Positions 1 through 5,753 of a DNA stretch of 18,605 bases are shown here, one piece after another (positions within the stretch are counted from its first letter, which is position 1; every line of letters starts with the position of its first letter). This stretch comes from Patescibacteria group bacterium. Its GTDB lineage: Bacteria; Patescibacteriota; Minisyncoccia; JAHCSD01. A program made the position numbers and the translations under genes. The notes under the pieces were generated by a model. The model made no database searches, was not told the DNA's origin, and was given only the letters and a program-made list of their open reading frames with translations. The stretch is taken from assembly GCA_018609185.1 (NCBI GenBank), contig JAHCSD010000004.1, positions 1-18,605 on the forward strand, written 5' to 3'.

Positions 1-80
1 AGCGCAGCAAAACCATGACATACCTCATGGATCACCACCGACATAATAAGCACTGCAAATTGTACTACAAGCAATTCCAT
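1..80 (-). CDS. Site-2 protease family (M50) zinc metalloprotease, N-terminal fragment
   Basis: The minus strand has an ATG at 80-78 opening a frame with no stop to the window edge (26 codons visible). The fragment is a hydrophobic first membrane segment (residues about 3-17) followed by HEVCHG at residues 18-23. This HExxH, so close to the N-terminus and inside a membrane segment, is the zinc-binding and catalytic signature of M50 intramembrane proteases (SpoIVFB/YwhC-like proteins). Such enzymes cut transmembrane segments of regulatory substrates within the membrane. Only the first motif is visible; the second zinc ligand motif (NxxPxxxxDG) would lie outside the window. The gene is divergent from rpmB, and its start codon abuts the rpmB -35 box. 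The fragment is short, but the HExxH context is highly characteristic. Confidence 0.8.
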   Translation of the reverse strand, partial: MELLVVQFAVLIMSVVIHEVCHGFAA

Positions 81-108
81 TGAAATAAAATTGTTATGGT
101 GTTAGAAT
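80..108 (+). promoter_or_regulatory. rpmB promoter, extended -10
   Basis: TTGAAA at 80-85, a 17-bp spacer, then TG-t-TAGAAT at 100-108. The predicted transcription start is near 115. This lies after the ATG at 107 and four bases before the ATG at 119, so it selects the downstream start for rpmB and gives an almost leaderless mRNA. Both hexamers and the spacing fit a housekeeping sigma factor promoter. Confidence 0.75.
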
Positions 109-118
109 GGTTAACGAT

Positions 119-310
119 ATGTCCAGAACATGCCAAATCTGCGGGAAGGGTTCTATGGTTGCAGTAACGCGAAAACTGCTTCGTGGTCATTATAACCCTA
201 CCTCAAAAAAAAGAAAATATCCCAATCTACAATGGGCTCGTCTTCCCAATGGAAAACGGGTAAAGGCGTGTACGAAATGCATAAAGACGATGTATAAGGT
301 ACGCAAATAA
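119..310 (+). CDS. rpmB: 50S ribosomal protein L28
   Basis: A 63-residue basic protein of the bL28 family, a component of the large ribosomal subunit. It begins MSRTCQICGKG, contains the family core YNPTSKKRKYPNLQWARL (residues about 25-42) and has two CxxC pairs (C5/C8 and C51/C54) of the zinc-binding L28 form. The start at 119 is preferred over the in-frame ATG at 107 for two reasons: the family normally begins MSRxC, and the predicted transcription start (about 115) lies downstream of 107. No Shine-Dalgarno is visible, consistent with a leader of about four bases. The gene is followed at once by the arm of the inverted repeat enclosing tRNA-Pro, with no promoter between, so the two are probably co-transcribed. 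Confidence 0.95.
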   Translation: MSRTCQICGKGSMVAVTRKLLRGHYNPTSKKRKYPNLQWARLPNGKRVKACTKCIKTMYKVRK

Positions 311-411
311 CTAATTCCCCGACTCGGGCCGTGGCCTAGTGGCTTAGGGCGCTCGCATGGGGTGCGAGAGATCGCTGGTTCAAATCCAGTCGGCCCGAGT
401 CGGGGAATTAG
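311..411. repeat. 21-bp perfect inverted repeat enclosing tRNA-Pro
   Basis: Bases 311-331 are exactly complementary to 391-411. The inner seven pairs (325-331 with 391-397) are the tRNA acceptor stem. The outer 14 pairs (311-324 with 398-411) extend that stem beyond the mature ends and pair the discriminator A398 with T324. The left arm begins directly after the rpmB stop codon. No T-tract follows, so this is not a standard intrinsic terminator. Confidence 0.95.
325..398 (+). tRNA. tRNA-Pro (anticodon GGG)
   Basis: A full cloverleaf can be built by hand. The acceptor stem is 325-331/391-397, with T332 and G333 at positions 8 and 9. The D stem is 334-337/347-350, with the GG pair at 341-342. 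The anticodon stem is 352-356/364-368, with loop 357-363 reading A-T-GGG-G-T, so the anticodon is GGG (359-361) with the expected G37. The variable loop has five bases (369-373), and the T stem is 374-378/386-390 with loop TTCAAAT. GGG with G37 identifies proline and reads CCC/CCT. The discriminator is A398. CCA is not encoded (GTC follows), so it must be added by the nucleotidyltransferase. It is probably transcribed with rpmB. The unusual extension of the acceptor helix is listed separately. Confidence 0.95.
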
Positions 412-415
412 CTTT

Positions 416-440
416 AGATTCGAGATCCAGTCAGCCCAGT
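416..440 (+). repeat. Degenerate copy of the tRNA-Pro 3' end
   Basis: The stretch from 416 to 440 repeats, with about four differences and small indels, the T-arm and 3' acceptor strand of the tRNA just upstream (377-401). Shared blocks are ATCCAGTC and GCCC followed by AGTC, and the copy has its own T-loop-like TTCGAGATCC. No matching 5' half is present, so it is not a second tRNA. It could be a micro-duplication or an old attachment site. Confidence 0.55.
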
Positions 441-470
441 CAATACATTTATCTTAAAAATTTCTTTAAC

Positions 471-500
471 TTGGCTTAAGACTCGTATTTTTGTTATTAT
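471..500 (+). promoter_or_regulatory. Promoter of the 507 gene, leaderless geometry
   Basis: The extended -10 TG-t-TATTAT (492-500) has a weak -35 candidate TTGGCT at 471-476 (18-bp spacer). The seventh base after the -10 box is 507, the A of the start codon, which predicts a leaderless mRNA. Confidence 0.6.
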
Positions 501-506
501 TGAACT

Positions 507-767
507 ATGAAAAAGCTTATTGTCAATCTTGTCATTGCTGGATTAATAGCTATTTTAATAGCTATTTTTGTATTTTACGGCCCTGGCTCAGATAGTATAT
601 TAGTTCTTCCTGCCATACCGTTGTGGTTGGTATTCCTGGGAATTATTGGTGGAGAATCCGTTCCAGATTTAATAGAGCTTGTAGCTATCTGGCTGTCTTA
701 TACGGTGTTAGTTTTTATTATTTTGTCGTTCTTCGCGAAGATGCGGAGCAAAAAAAAATCTCCTTAA
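507..767 (+). CDS. Small integral membrane protein, unknown function
   Basis: An 86-residue protein with a short basic N-terminus (MKK), three hydrophobic stretches at about residues 5-24, 31-48 and 57-76, and a basic tail (KMRSKKKSP), so probably three membrane passes with the tail in the cytoplasm. No known motif was recognised. The start is supported by the extended -10 box ending six bases upstream, which makes the transcript leaderless. It lies alone between the tRNA and the nuclease gene, without a clear terminator. The 768-902 stretch that follows contains no gene that I can see. Its composition and promoter make it a believable expressed gene, but the function is open. Confidence 0.65.
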   Translation: MKKLIVNLVIAGLIAILIAIFVFYGPGSDSILVLPAIPLWLVFLGIIGGESVPDLIELVAIWLSYTVLVFIILSFFAKMRSKKKSP

Positions 768-902
768 CAAAAGGCCTACAAGGCTACTGCTAATTCCTCT
801 AACTCTGTCCGAATTCTAACCCAATCTAGGGTTCTGAACTTGTCCAAGGGGGCCAGCCAGATAGGACGAGATTCGAGAGGCCAAGATGCGTCGACAATCA
901 AC

Positions 903-934
903 AAAACAGCTGCTCTTTATCGGGTGGCTGTTTT
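903..934. other. Hairpin upstream of the nuclease gene
   Basis: AAAACAGC (903-910) pairs with GCTGTTTT (927-934) around a 16-base loop. It could terminate transcription arriving from the 507 gene, and it sits directly upstream of the extended -10 box at 937-945, so it may also shape that promoter. It ends in TTTT, which is only a weak terminator tail. Confidence 0.45.
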
Positions 935-936
935 CG

Positions 937-945
937 TGGTAGAAT
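937..945 (+). promoter_or_regulatory. Extended -10 promoter of the nuclease locus
   Basis: TG-g-TAGAAT at 937-945. The predicted start of transcription is 952, the A of an ATG that opens a 15-codon frame. The in-frame nuclease ATG at 944 overlaps the -10 box and cannot be on this transcript. No good -35 box is seen. Confidence 0.6.
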
Positions 946-951
946 GAAGAC

Positions 952-999
952 ATGGAACCAGGAACAGTGCAACCAGATACATTTTATGAAACTATGTAA
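952..999 (+). CDS. Possible leaderless leader peptide (15 codons)
   Basis: ATG at 952 coincides with the transcription start predicted from the extended -10 box. It opens a 15-residue frame (MEPGTVQPDTFYETM) ending in TAA at 997-999. It overlaps the nuclease start at 986 by 14 bases in another frame, the arrangement expected for translational coupling. It could also be the leftover N-terminus of a gene disrupted by the nuclease gene. Its size gives no independent support for coding. Confidence 0.3.
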   Translation: MEPGTVQPDTFYETM

Positions 1000-1840
1000 A
1001 ATTAATTGTGCATTTTGTGAAAAGGAATTTTTTAGGACTTCCGGACGGATTAATGAAGCCAAAAAGTTTGGCTGGAAACAGTATTGCTCTTTAACGTGTC
1101 ATTCCTTGGCTAAGAACAAACAAAAAACTCTAAAATGTGGAAACCTTAATTGTAATAAGATTTTTGAAAGGCGGCTCAAGGAAGTCCCTTTATCTGGAAT
1201 TTGTTTTTGTTCTCATTCTTGTGCGGCTATTATTACTAACCCCCTGAGACGAAAGGTTAAAACTTGTGGTCTATGCAGTAAACAATACTCTGGAGAAAAT
1301 AAATATTGTTCAGACGCATGCCGCCTAAGAGTTTCAAAAACTCCAAGAATTACAAAAGAACAAATTATCAAAAAAATAAAAGAGTTTCATGGGAGAGAAG
1401 AAAGAATTCCATTAAAGAAGGAGTTCTTTAATTATAAGGCGGCGCGGCTCCGATTTGGTTCTTGGAATAAAGCCATCAAAGCTGCAGGATTCGAACCAAA
1501 TCCTGTTATGTTTGCCAAAAAATACATTGCTAACGATGGACATAAATGTGATTCGCTCGCTGAAAAAATAATTGATGATTGGTTTTTCGCAAGAAAGATC
1601 GAACATGATATACATGTTCCCTATCCTTCTTATCCGCGTTTGACATGTGATTTTGTGATAAGTAACCATTTTATTGAGTTTTTTGGATTAGAAGGAGAAC
1701 ACAAAAGATACACAGAATTAGTTAAACAGAAAAGGAAGATAGCAAAAAAATTAAAATTAAAATTTCTAGAAGTAAAGCCAGAACACCTTTTCCCTGAAAA
1801 CCGACTTACACAAGTATTGGGTTTTTTATCAACCATATAA
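986..1840 (+). CDS. Zinc-finger, homing-endonuclease-repeat and PD-(D/E)XK-type nuclease
   Basis: A 284-residue protein if started at 986. Residues 1-115 hold three cysteine-rich modules with paired knuckles (C8/C11 with C34/C38; C51/C56 with C75/C79; C94/C97 with C108/C112), probably zinc ribbons or treble clefs that bind DNA. Residues about 120-172 match the homing-endonuclease-associated repeat (ITKEQIIKKIKEF...LRFGSWNKAIKAAGF). Residues 186-268 resemble a Vsr/DUF559-like nuclease fold: E193 in SLAEKIIDDWF, D222 in TCDFVI, E231 in IEFFGL, then a basic helix and LKFLEVKPE. The likely role is site-specific DNA cleavage as a selfish or defence nuclease; the target is unknown. An upstream ATG at 944 overlaps the promoter's -10 box, so 986 is preferred. 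Its AT-rich codon use differs from the neighbouring sensor genes, hinting at transfer. Confidence 0.75.
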   Translation: MKLCKINCAFCEKEFFRTSGRINEAKKFGWKQYCSLTCHSLAKNKQKTLKCGNLNCNKIFERRLKEVPLSGICFCSHSCAAIITNPLRRKVKTCGLCSKQYSGENKYCSDACRLRVSKTPRITKEQIIKKIKEFHGREERIPLKKEFFNYKAARLRFGSWNKAIKAAGFEPNPVMFAKKYIANDGHKCDSLAEKIIDDWFFARKIEHDIHVPYPSYPRLTCDFVISNHFIEFFGLEGEHKRYTELVKQKRKIAKKLKLKFLEVKPEHLFPENRLTQVLGFLSTI

Positions 1841-1862
1841 AGACGGGGCTCACGCAAAATGT

Positions 1863-1892
1863 AAAACACGGCGACACATGTCGCCGTGTTTT
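1863..1892. terminator. Bidirectional intrinsic terminator
   Basis: A perfect 14-bp stem: 1863-1876 pairs with 1879-1892. GC-rich in the middle, with A4 on the left edge and T4 on the right, so it gives a hairpin plus U-run on both strands. It lies between the convergent nuclease gene (+) and the first sensor gene (-). Confidence 0.85.
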
Positions 1893-1908
1893 ATTCATGG
1901 TTCCAGCC

Positions 1909-3096
1909 CTAGACTTCTTCTACCCTGCTTAATTGCTTTTCCAGGTTATATCGCACTATCTGAAGCTCCCTTGTGGCGCTGCGTAAATCAGACACAAGCT
2001 TTTTTTGCTGGGTGATGTCAAATGCAAGCATAACGATTCCAATGACCTCTCCACCGGGGCCTTTCAAGGATGAAACGGAAAACCGTACAGGAATTTTTTT
2101 CTTTTCTTTTGACAGAAGCTCGCTTTCGTGATGGATAACCTCTCTCTTGCCCCGCCCCGACATATTAAGGAAATATTTCTTACACTCCTGCCACACCTTG
2201 CCCGGAGCAATTATTTTCTTTAGCCCTTCGCCAAGGATTTCTTCTTCCCGATACCCCAGCATTTCAAGTGCGGGCCTATTCACAAACTCAACCCGGTAAG
2301 ATCGACTCAATACTATAAGAGATTCTGACATGCTGTCCATAACGGTTGAAAGCGCAAGCGCGGGAGAAATAATAAACAGCTTATATTTTACAATGGCATA
2401 GGAAATCGTTACCGCAAAGATTGTCGTAAAGACAACGGCGACCCCCGGCAAACCAATTCCTAAAAACGGGAAAATCCCGTCGGTAACCGCACCTCCGATA
2501 AGAGGAATAGAAATCCCGAACAAAATAAGGGAGATTTGCTTCTTTTGCTGATGCTGTTGAGTTTGAAAATAAAAACGCAGAAGGAGCAAAAAAGAAAGCA
2601 CAAAAAATCCTACCACCCACAGTACAAATGCAAGATAGAAAGGGCCCACGTGAGGAAACCATCCCCAAAACACCGGTTCCAGCGTATTACGAATAATCAA
2701 GTCAGTATTCCAGATCAAAAATAAAAAGGCGACAGAAGGAGTATATAAAAGAAGAAGGGCAAAGATATTCTCAAACAGTATCCCCCGTTCAATGAGAATG
2801 AGGGTAAAGGTAAAAAACAGTACCCCTACAAACACGGGGCCTACCACCCCCACATCTCCCCAGAATACCGCGGCTTCGTGGGTGACGCTTGATCGTTCAA
2901 AGAATTCACCTATTCCCCAAATAATCACTCCGAGTAAGCTTAGGATATATATTTTACTTGCAATGTCTCGTGAAGATTTCTTCCAGATAAAAATGACAAG
3001 TCCCGTATTAATCAAGACCGCAAAAAGAGAAGGAAGGGCCCAGGGCTGGAAATGAATATTGAGAACAGAAGAAAAGGTAGTGTAGAGGAGCGGCAT
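1909..3096 (-). CDS. 7TM-PAS membrane sensor, kinase-less (paralogue 1)
   Basis: A 395-residue protein. Residues about 18-240 hold seven hydrophobic segments like the N-terminal 7TM region of certain histidine kinases (HisKA_7TM type), ending in the linker IVKYKLFIISP. Residues 250-362 are a PAS domain (MSESLIVLSRSYRVEFVNRPALEMLGY, closing on IGIVMLAFDIT). Residues 363-395 form a charged coiled coil (QQKKLVSDLRSATRELQ). No HisKA, HATPase, GGDEF or other output domain follows. It probably senses a membrane-borne or small-molecule signal and passes it on by protein contact or dimerisation. The start codon lies two bases after the stop of paralogue 2 (3099), so the two are in one operon and probably translationally coupled. 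The 9-residue N-terminal extension compared with the paralogues is uncertain. Ligand and partner are unknown. Confidence 0.85.
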   Translation of the reverse strand: MPLLYTTFSSVLNIHFQPWALPSLFAVLINTGLVIFIWKKSSRDIASKIYILSLLGVIIWGIGEFFERSSVTHEAAVFWGDVGVVGPVFVGVLFFTFTLILIERGILFENIFALLLLYTPSVAFLFLIWNTDLIIRNTLEPVFWGWFPHVGPFYLAFVLWVVGFFVLSFLLLLRFYFQTQQHQQKKQISLILFGISIPLIGGAVTDGIFPFLGIGLPGVAVVFTTIFAVTISYAIVKYKLFIISPALALSTVMDSMSESLIVLSRSYRVEFVNRPALEMLGYREEEILGEGLKKIIAPGKVWQECKKYFLNMSGRGKREVIHHESELLSKEKKKIPVRFSVSSLKGPGGEVIGIVMLAFDITQQKKLVSDLRSATRELQIVRYNLEKQLSRVEEV

Positions 3097-3098
3097 GG

Positions 3099-4268
3099 TT
3101 AAAGTTTCTCGCCCAAAGATCGTTCAAGGTTGATTTTCGCATCTTTGAGTTGAGCAAGTTTTTGTTCAAGGCTTCGAATAAGTTTTTTCCTGTCTTCAAT
3201 ATCGTATGCAAGAGACACAATGCCCGTGAGCTCCCCTTCCGGACTCTTGACGGATGAAGCAGAAAAGTTTACCGGAATTTCCCTCCCGTCTTTTGTCAGG
3301 AATTTAAGCTCGAGGTTCTTTACTTCCTTCTTCCTGCGAAGCGGCTCAATTCCCCGACTCATAAACGTATCCCACACATTCCCCCCTACAATAATGTTTT
3401 CCACCTTTTTCCCTACGAGCTCATCCGAAGAATGATACCCCAGAAGATCGAGTGTGGTCTTGTTAACCATCTCAATATATAATGACGGGTTAAACACAAT
3501 AAGGGCTTCCGACATGGTATTAATAATATTGGGGATTACGAGTGACGGCGATATGATAAAAAGCTTATATTTAATAATTGCAATGCCTAAAAACAACGCA
3601 AGGGAAAGCGAAGTAAACGGGAAGACAACCGCTTCAAGTAGTGCAGAGTGGCTCTCGAAAAAGATCGGGTATACCACCTGGCTCACCATGCCAAAAATAA
3701 AAGAGGGAAGAATAGCAAGGAAGATGAGGATGGCTTGACTCCTTTCTTCTTTTACCTTAGCCTTGAGATAATATCGAAGCACATGGTAAAACGCAAAGAG
3801 AAAGAGAAACGTTATCCAAAGTCCAAAAAGAGGAAAATATTTCCCCGGAGGGGCCTGCCACCCCCACGCCAGCCGCTCAAGGTCGTAGGTAACTATAAAA
3901 TTGCTTCGCCATGCCAGAAAGAGAATGGCAAGAGAAACGCCTGCAAGCCCTAAAAGAAGCCAAAAGTTTTTCGCCAAACGTTCCTGCCGAACAAACGTCA
4001 GGACAAATAATAAAAAGGCGGGACCAATAAAAATCCATCCAATTGCTCCGACTCGCAAGGAAAGCTCTACAACCGCCGGTGAAGTGGTAAGGGTGTTTAC
4101 CACTTCAGATACTGCCCATATCGCTACAAAAACTAAAAATACAATAAACAATTTATTTAACAGGCTGTACGGGTTTTTCGAATATACATATACAATAAAC
4201 CCTACGATAACCAGAAGGGCAAACAGTGACGGAATGACGTATATATTGAATGCGAACGCGTCTGTCAT
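3099..4268 (-). CDS. 7TM-PAS membrane sensor, kinase-less (paralogue 2)
   Basis: A 389-residue protein with the same architecture: seven membrane segments in residues about 10-238 (opening FNIYVIPSLFALLV), the linker IIKYKLFIISPSLV, a PAS domain at about 250-360 (MSEALIVFNPSLYIEMVNKTTLDLLGY ends its first strand-helix unit, and GIVSLAYDIEDRKK closes it) and a C-terminal coiled coil rich in K, E and L. It ends with no catalytic domain. It is the first gene of a two-gene operon. An extended -10 box on the minus strand (4309-4317) predicts a leader of about 34 bases. It is divergent from the glycosidase gene, whose start lies 51 bases away, so the two share a control region. Orthology within the family is not resolved. 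Confidence 0.85.
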   Translation of the reverse strand: MTDAFAFNIYVIPSLFALLVIVGFIVYVYSKNPYSLLNKLFIVFLVFVAIWAVSEVVNTLTTSPAVVELSLRVGAIGWIFIGPAFLLFVLTFVRQERLAKNFWLLLGLAGVSLAILFLAWRSNFIVTYDLERLAWGWQAPPGKYFPLFGLWITFLFLFAFYHVLRYYLKAKVKEERSQAILIFLAILPSFIFGMVSQVVYPIFFESHSALLEAVVFPFTSLSLALFLGIAIIKYKLFIISPSLVIPNIINTMSEALIVFNPSLYIEMVNKTTLDLLGYHSSDELVGKKVENIIVGGNVWDTFMSRGIEPLRRKKEVKNLELKFLTKDGREIPVNFSASSVKSPEGELTGIVSLAYDIEDRKKLIRSLEQKLAQLKDAKINLERSLGEKL

Positions 4269-4308
4269 GGTTTGGAACTCTAGGACTTTAGGGCCCTACC
4301 CTACGATA

Positions 4309-4317
4309 AGTATATCA
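4309..4317 (-). promoter_or_regulatory. Promoter of the two-gene sensor operon
   Basis: Read on the minus strand this is TG-a-TATACT, an extended -10 box, giving a start of transcription near 4302. It overlaps the AT-rich region just upstream of the plus-strand glycosidase start, so the divergent promoters share sequence. No strong -35 is seen. Confidence 0.55.
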
Positions 4318-4318
4318 T

Positions 4319-5524
4319 ATGTGTCCTGTGAACAAAAAGAAGCAAAATCAACTCCTGAAAAACATGAAACACCATCTGGTGCGCGACCTCAAAAGACTCA
4401 CCTCTCCCCAAGGCTATCTTTGGGCGGGATATCCTCATTTCAAAACCCTGTTTGGGCGCGACGCGCTCATTTCCGCATGGCAGCTTCTCGAATACGATCC
4501 CGGATTCACAAGAGCGACTCTCACCAATCTCGCAACATATCAGGGGAAACGCATCAACCATAAAAAAGAAGAAGAGCCGGGAAGAATTCTTCACGAGTAT
4601 CGGTCTCCAGATGAAATCTACACATGGCAGCACAAATTTGAACATTTTAATAGCTGGGGGTTTCCGTATTATGGAAGCGCAGACAGTACGTTGTGGTTTG
4701 TTATTCTTGCGCATGACTACTTAATGCATACGCATGACGAGAAGTTCATAAAAAAGCTTTGGCCCAACATAAAAAAAGCTACCCGGTGGATCTATGAATA
4801 TGGGGATGCGGATCAAGACGGTTTTATTGAGTATGAACGAAAAAATCCTGCGGGCCTCTACCATCAGGGTTGGCGCGACGCGACGGAAAACCACCTCCGT
4901 ATTGAAGCCCCTGTGGCACTCGTTGAAATCCAGGGATATGCCTATCGGGCGCTTGAAGCAGGAAGCGAACTCGCGACTCTTGAAGGAGAATCACAACTTG
5001 CAAGAGAGCTTAACAAACGGGCTCAAAATTTAAAACAGAAGTTTGATAGCGTCTTTTGGGACGGTTCACGTTATATCCTGGCACTTGACAAACATAAGAA
5101 AAAAAACAAAAGTAGTTCATCAAACCAGGGGCATTTACTTTTTACCGGCATTATCTCCTCGCGCGAAAAAGAACAAAAGCTTGTGAGGCGTCTTTTTTCG
5201 CCTGACATGTGGACGCCATACGGAATTCGAACACTCTCTACTAAGGACAAAAACTTTAACGAATTAAGCTACCATCTCGGTTCGATCTGGCCGCATGATA
5301 ACTGGATTATTTATAAAGGACTTAAGGATAAAGGATATACTACTAAAGCTCAGAAAATAAAACAGGCTCTCATTAAAGCGTTCCAGGAAATAGGGTATCT
5401 TCCTGAATACTATGTAGTAAAAAACGATAAAATCGCAAAGCCCTATCTGCGCCGTGCTTGCCACCCGCAAGCGTGGGCCACCGCCGCACTCCTCGAAATG
5501 ATCACACATGATACAAACAGTTGA
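4319..5524 (+). CDS. Amylo-alpha-1,6-glucosidase / glycogen-debranching-type glycosidase
   Basis: A 401-residue protein corresponding to the (alpha/alpha)6-barrel of the debranching enzyme C-terminal family (COG3408-like). Motifs in order: GYPHFKTLFGRDALI (37-51), GSADSTLWFV (119-128), YHQGWRDATE (181-190, the GWxD block that carries a catalytic aspartate in relatives), NQGHLLFTG (269-277), LGSIWPHDN (320-328) and CHPQAWATA (381-389). Relatives usually carry an N-terminal beta-sandwich domain (GDE_N type), which is absent here. It has no signal peptide, so it acts in the cytoplasm, hydrolysing alpha-glucosidic bonds in a storage or scavenged oligosaccharide; the exact substrate cannot be read. 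The start at 4319 is the longest; M16 (4364) is an alternative. The stop codon is inside the long hairpin that follows. Confidence 0.85.
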   Translation: MCPVNKKKQNQLLKNMKHHLVRDLKRLTSPQGYLWAGYPHFKTLFGRDALISAWQLLEYDPGFTRATLTNLATYQGKRINHKKEEEPGRILHEYRSPDEIYTWQHKFEHFNSWGFPYYGSADSTLWFVILAHDYLMHTHDEKFIKKLWPNIKKATRWIYEYGDADQDGFIEYERKNPAGLYHQGWRDATENHLRIEAPVALVEIQGYAYRALEAGSELATLEGESQLARELNKRAQNLKQKFDSVFWDGSRYILALDKHKKKNKSSSSNQGHLLFTGIISSREKEQKLVRRLFSPDMWTPYGIRTLSTKDKNFNELSYHLGSIWPHDNWIIYKGLKDKGYTTKAQKIKQALIKAFQEIGYLPEYYVVKNDKIAKPYLRRACHPQAWATAALLEMITHDTNS

Positions 5525-5574
5525 CCCCGTTAGAAGTAAGCCACCCTCGGGTGGCTTACTTCTAACGGGGTTGA
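5521..5574. repeat. Very long perfect hairpin at the glycosidase stop codon
   Basis: Bases 5525-5546 are the exact complement of 5549-5570 (22 bp, two-base loop, in practice a CTCG tetraloop). In plus-strand RNA four more pairs, two of them G-U, extend it to 5521/5574 and take in the TGA stop (5522-5524). No U-run follows, so it is not a typical terminator. The right end overlaps the -35 box of the ncRNA promoter. It may protect mRNA 3' ends or be a dispersed palindromic repeat. Confidence 0.9.
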
Positions 5575-5600
5575 TAGCTCCCCACGACATATGATATAAT
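5571..5600 (+). promoter_or_regulatory. Promoter of the structured ncRNA
   Basis: TTGATA (5571-5576), an 18-bp spacer, and TG-a-TATAAT (5592-5600): a perfect -10 with the extended element. The predicted start is about 5607, the first base of GACCCCT, which pairs with the RNA's 3' end. It is one of the strongest promoters in the window and has no plausible protein gene downstream. Confidence 0.75.
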
Positions 5601-5606
5601 AAAAAA

Positions 5607-5753
5607 GACCCCTTAGATAAGTCTTTCTCATAGTTTTTGGGTCAAATAGTTTATTCCGGGAGTCTTATATTTTGTGAGGCCGTGGTCTCACAGTGCGGAC
5701 ACCCACCTGGAATATTTGCCGAAATACTAGAGAGAGCGCCGAGGGGTCTTTTT
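5607..5753 (+). ncRNA. Structured small RNA, 6S RNA-like
   Basis: From the predicted start at 5607 the RNA folds end to end. GACCCCT (5607-5613) pairs with AGGGGTC (5742-5748), which is followed by TTTTT as a terminator tail. Next, 5623-5629 pairs with 5730-5736 and 5631-5634 with 5726-5729, with one bulged A. A large internal loop follows (5635-5651 against 5715-5725). Then 5652-5657 pairs with 5709-5714, an interrupted GGG/CCC-GTC/GAC helix follows, and a terminal hairpin lies at 5674-5691. A roughly 145-nt rod with paired ends and a central bubble is the layout of 6S RNA, which mimics an open promoter and binds sigma-70 RNA polymerase. The identity is inferred from topology, size and promoter, not from a database match. 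No protein frame here is convincing. Confidence 0.55.

Noticed and set aside
107..118. ATG at 107 as the rpmB start
   Set aside because: It lies inside the -10 box and upstream of the predicted transcription start; L28 proteins start MSRxC, which matches the ATG at 119.
944..985. ATG at 944 as the nuclease start
   Set aside because: It overlaps the TAGAAT -10 box, so it would not be in the mRNA; the first cysteine module begins just after ATG 986.
3901..4563. 220-codon plus-strand frame across the sensor and glycosidase genes
   Set aside because: It is antisense to one gene and out of frame with another, has unlikely composition (many Arg/Thr/Ser) and no start signals.
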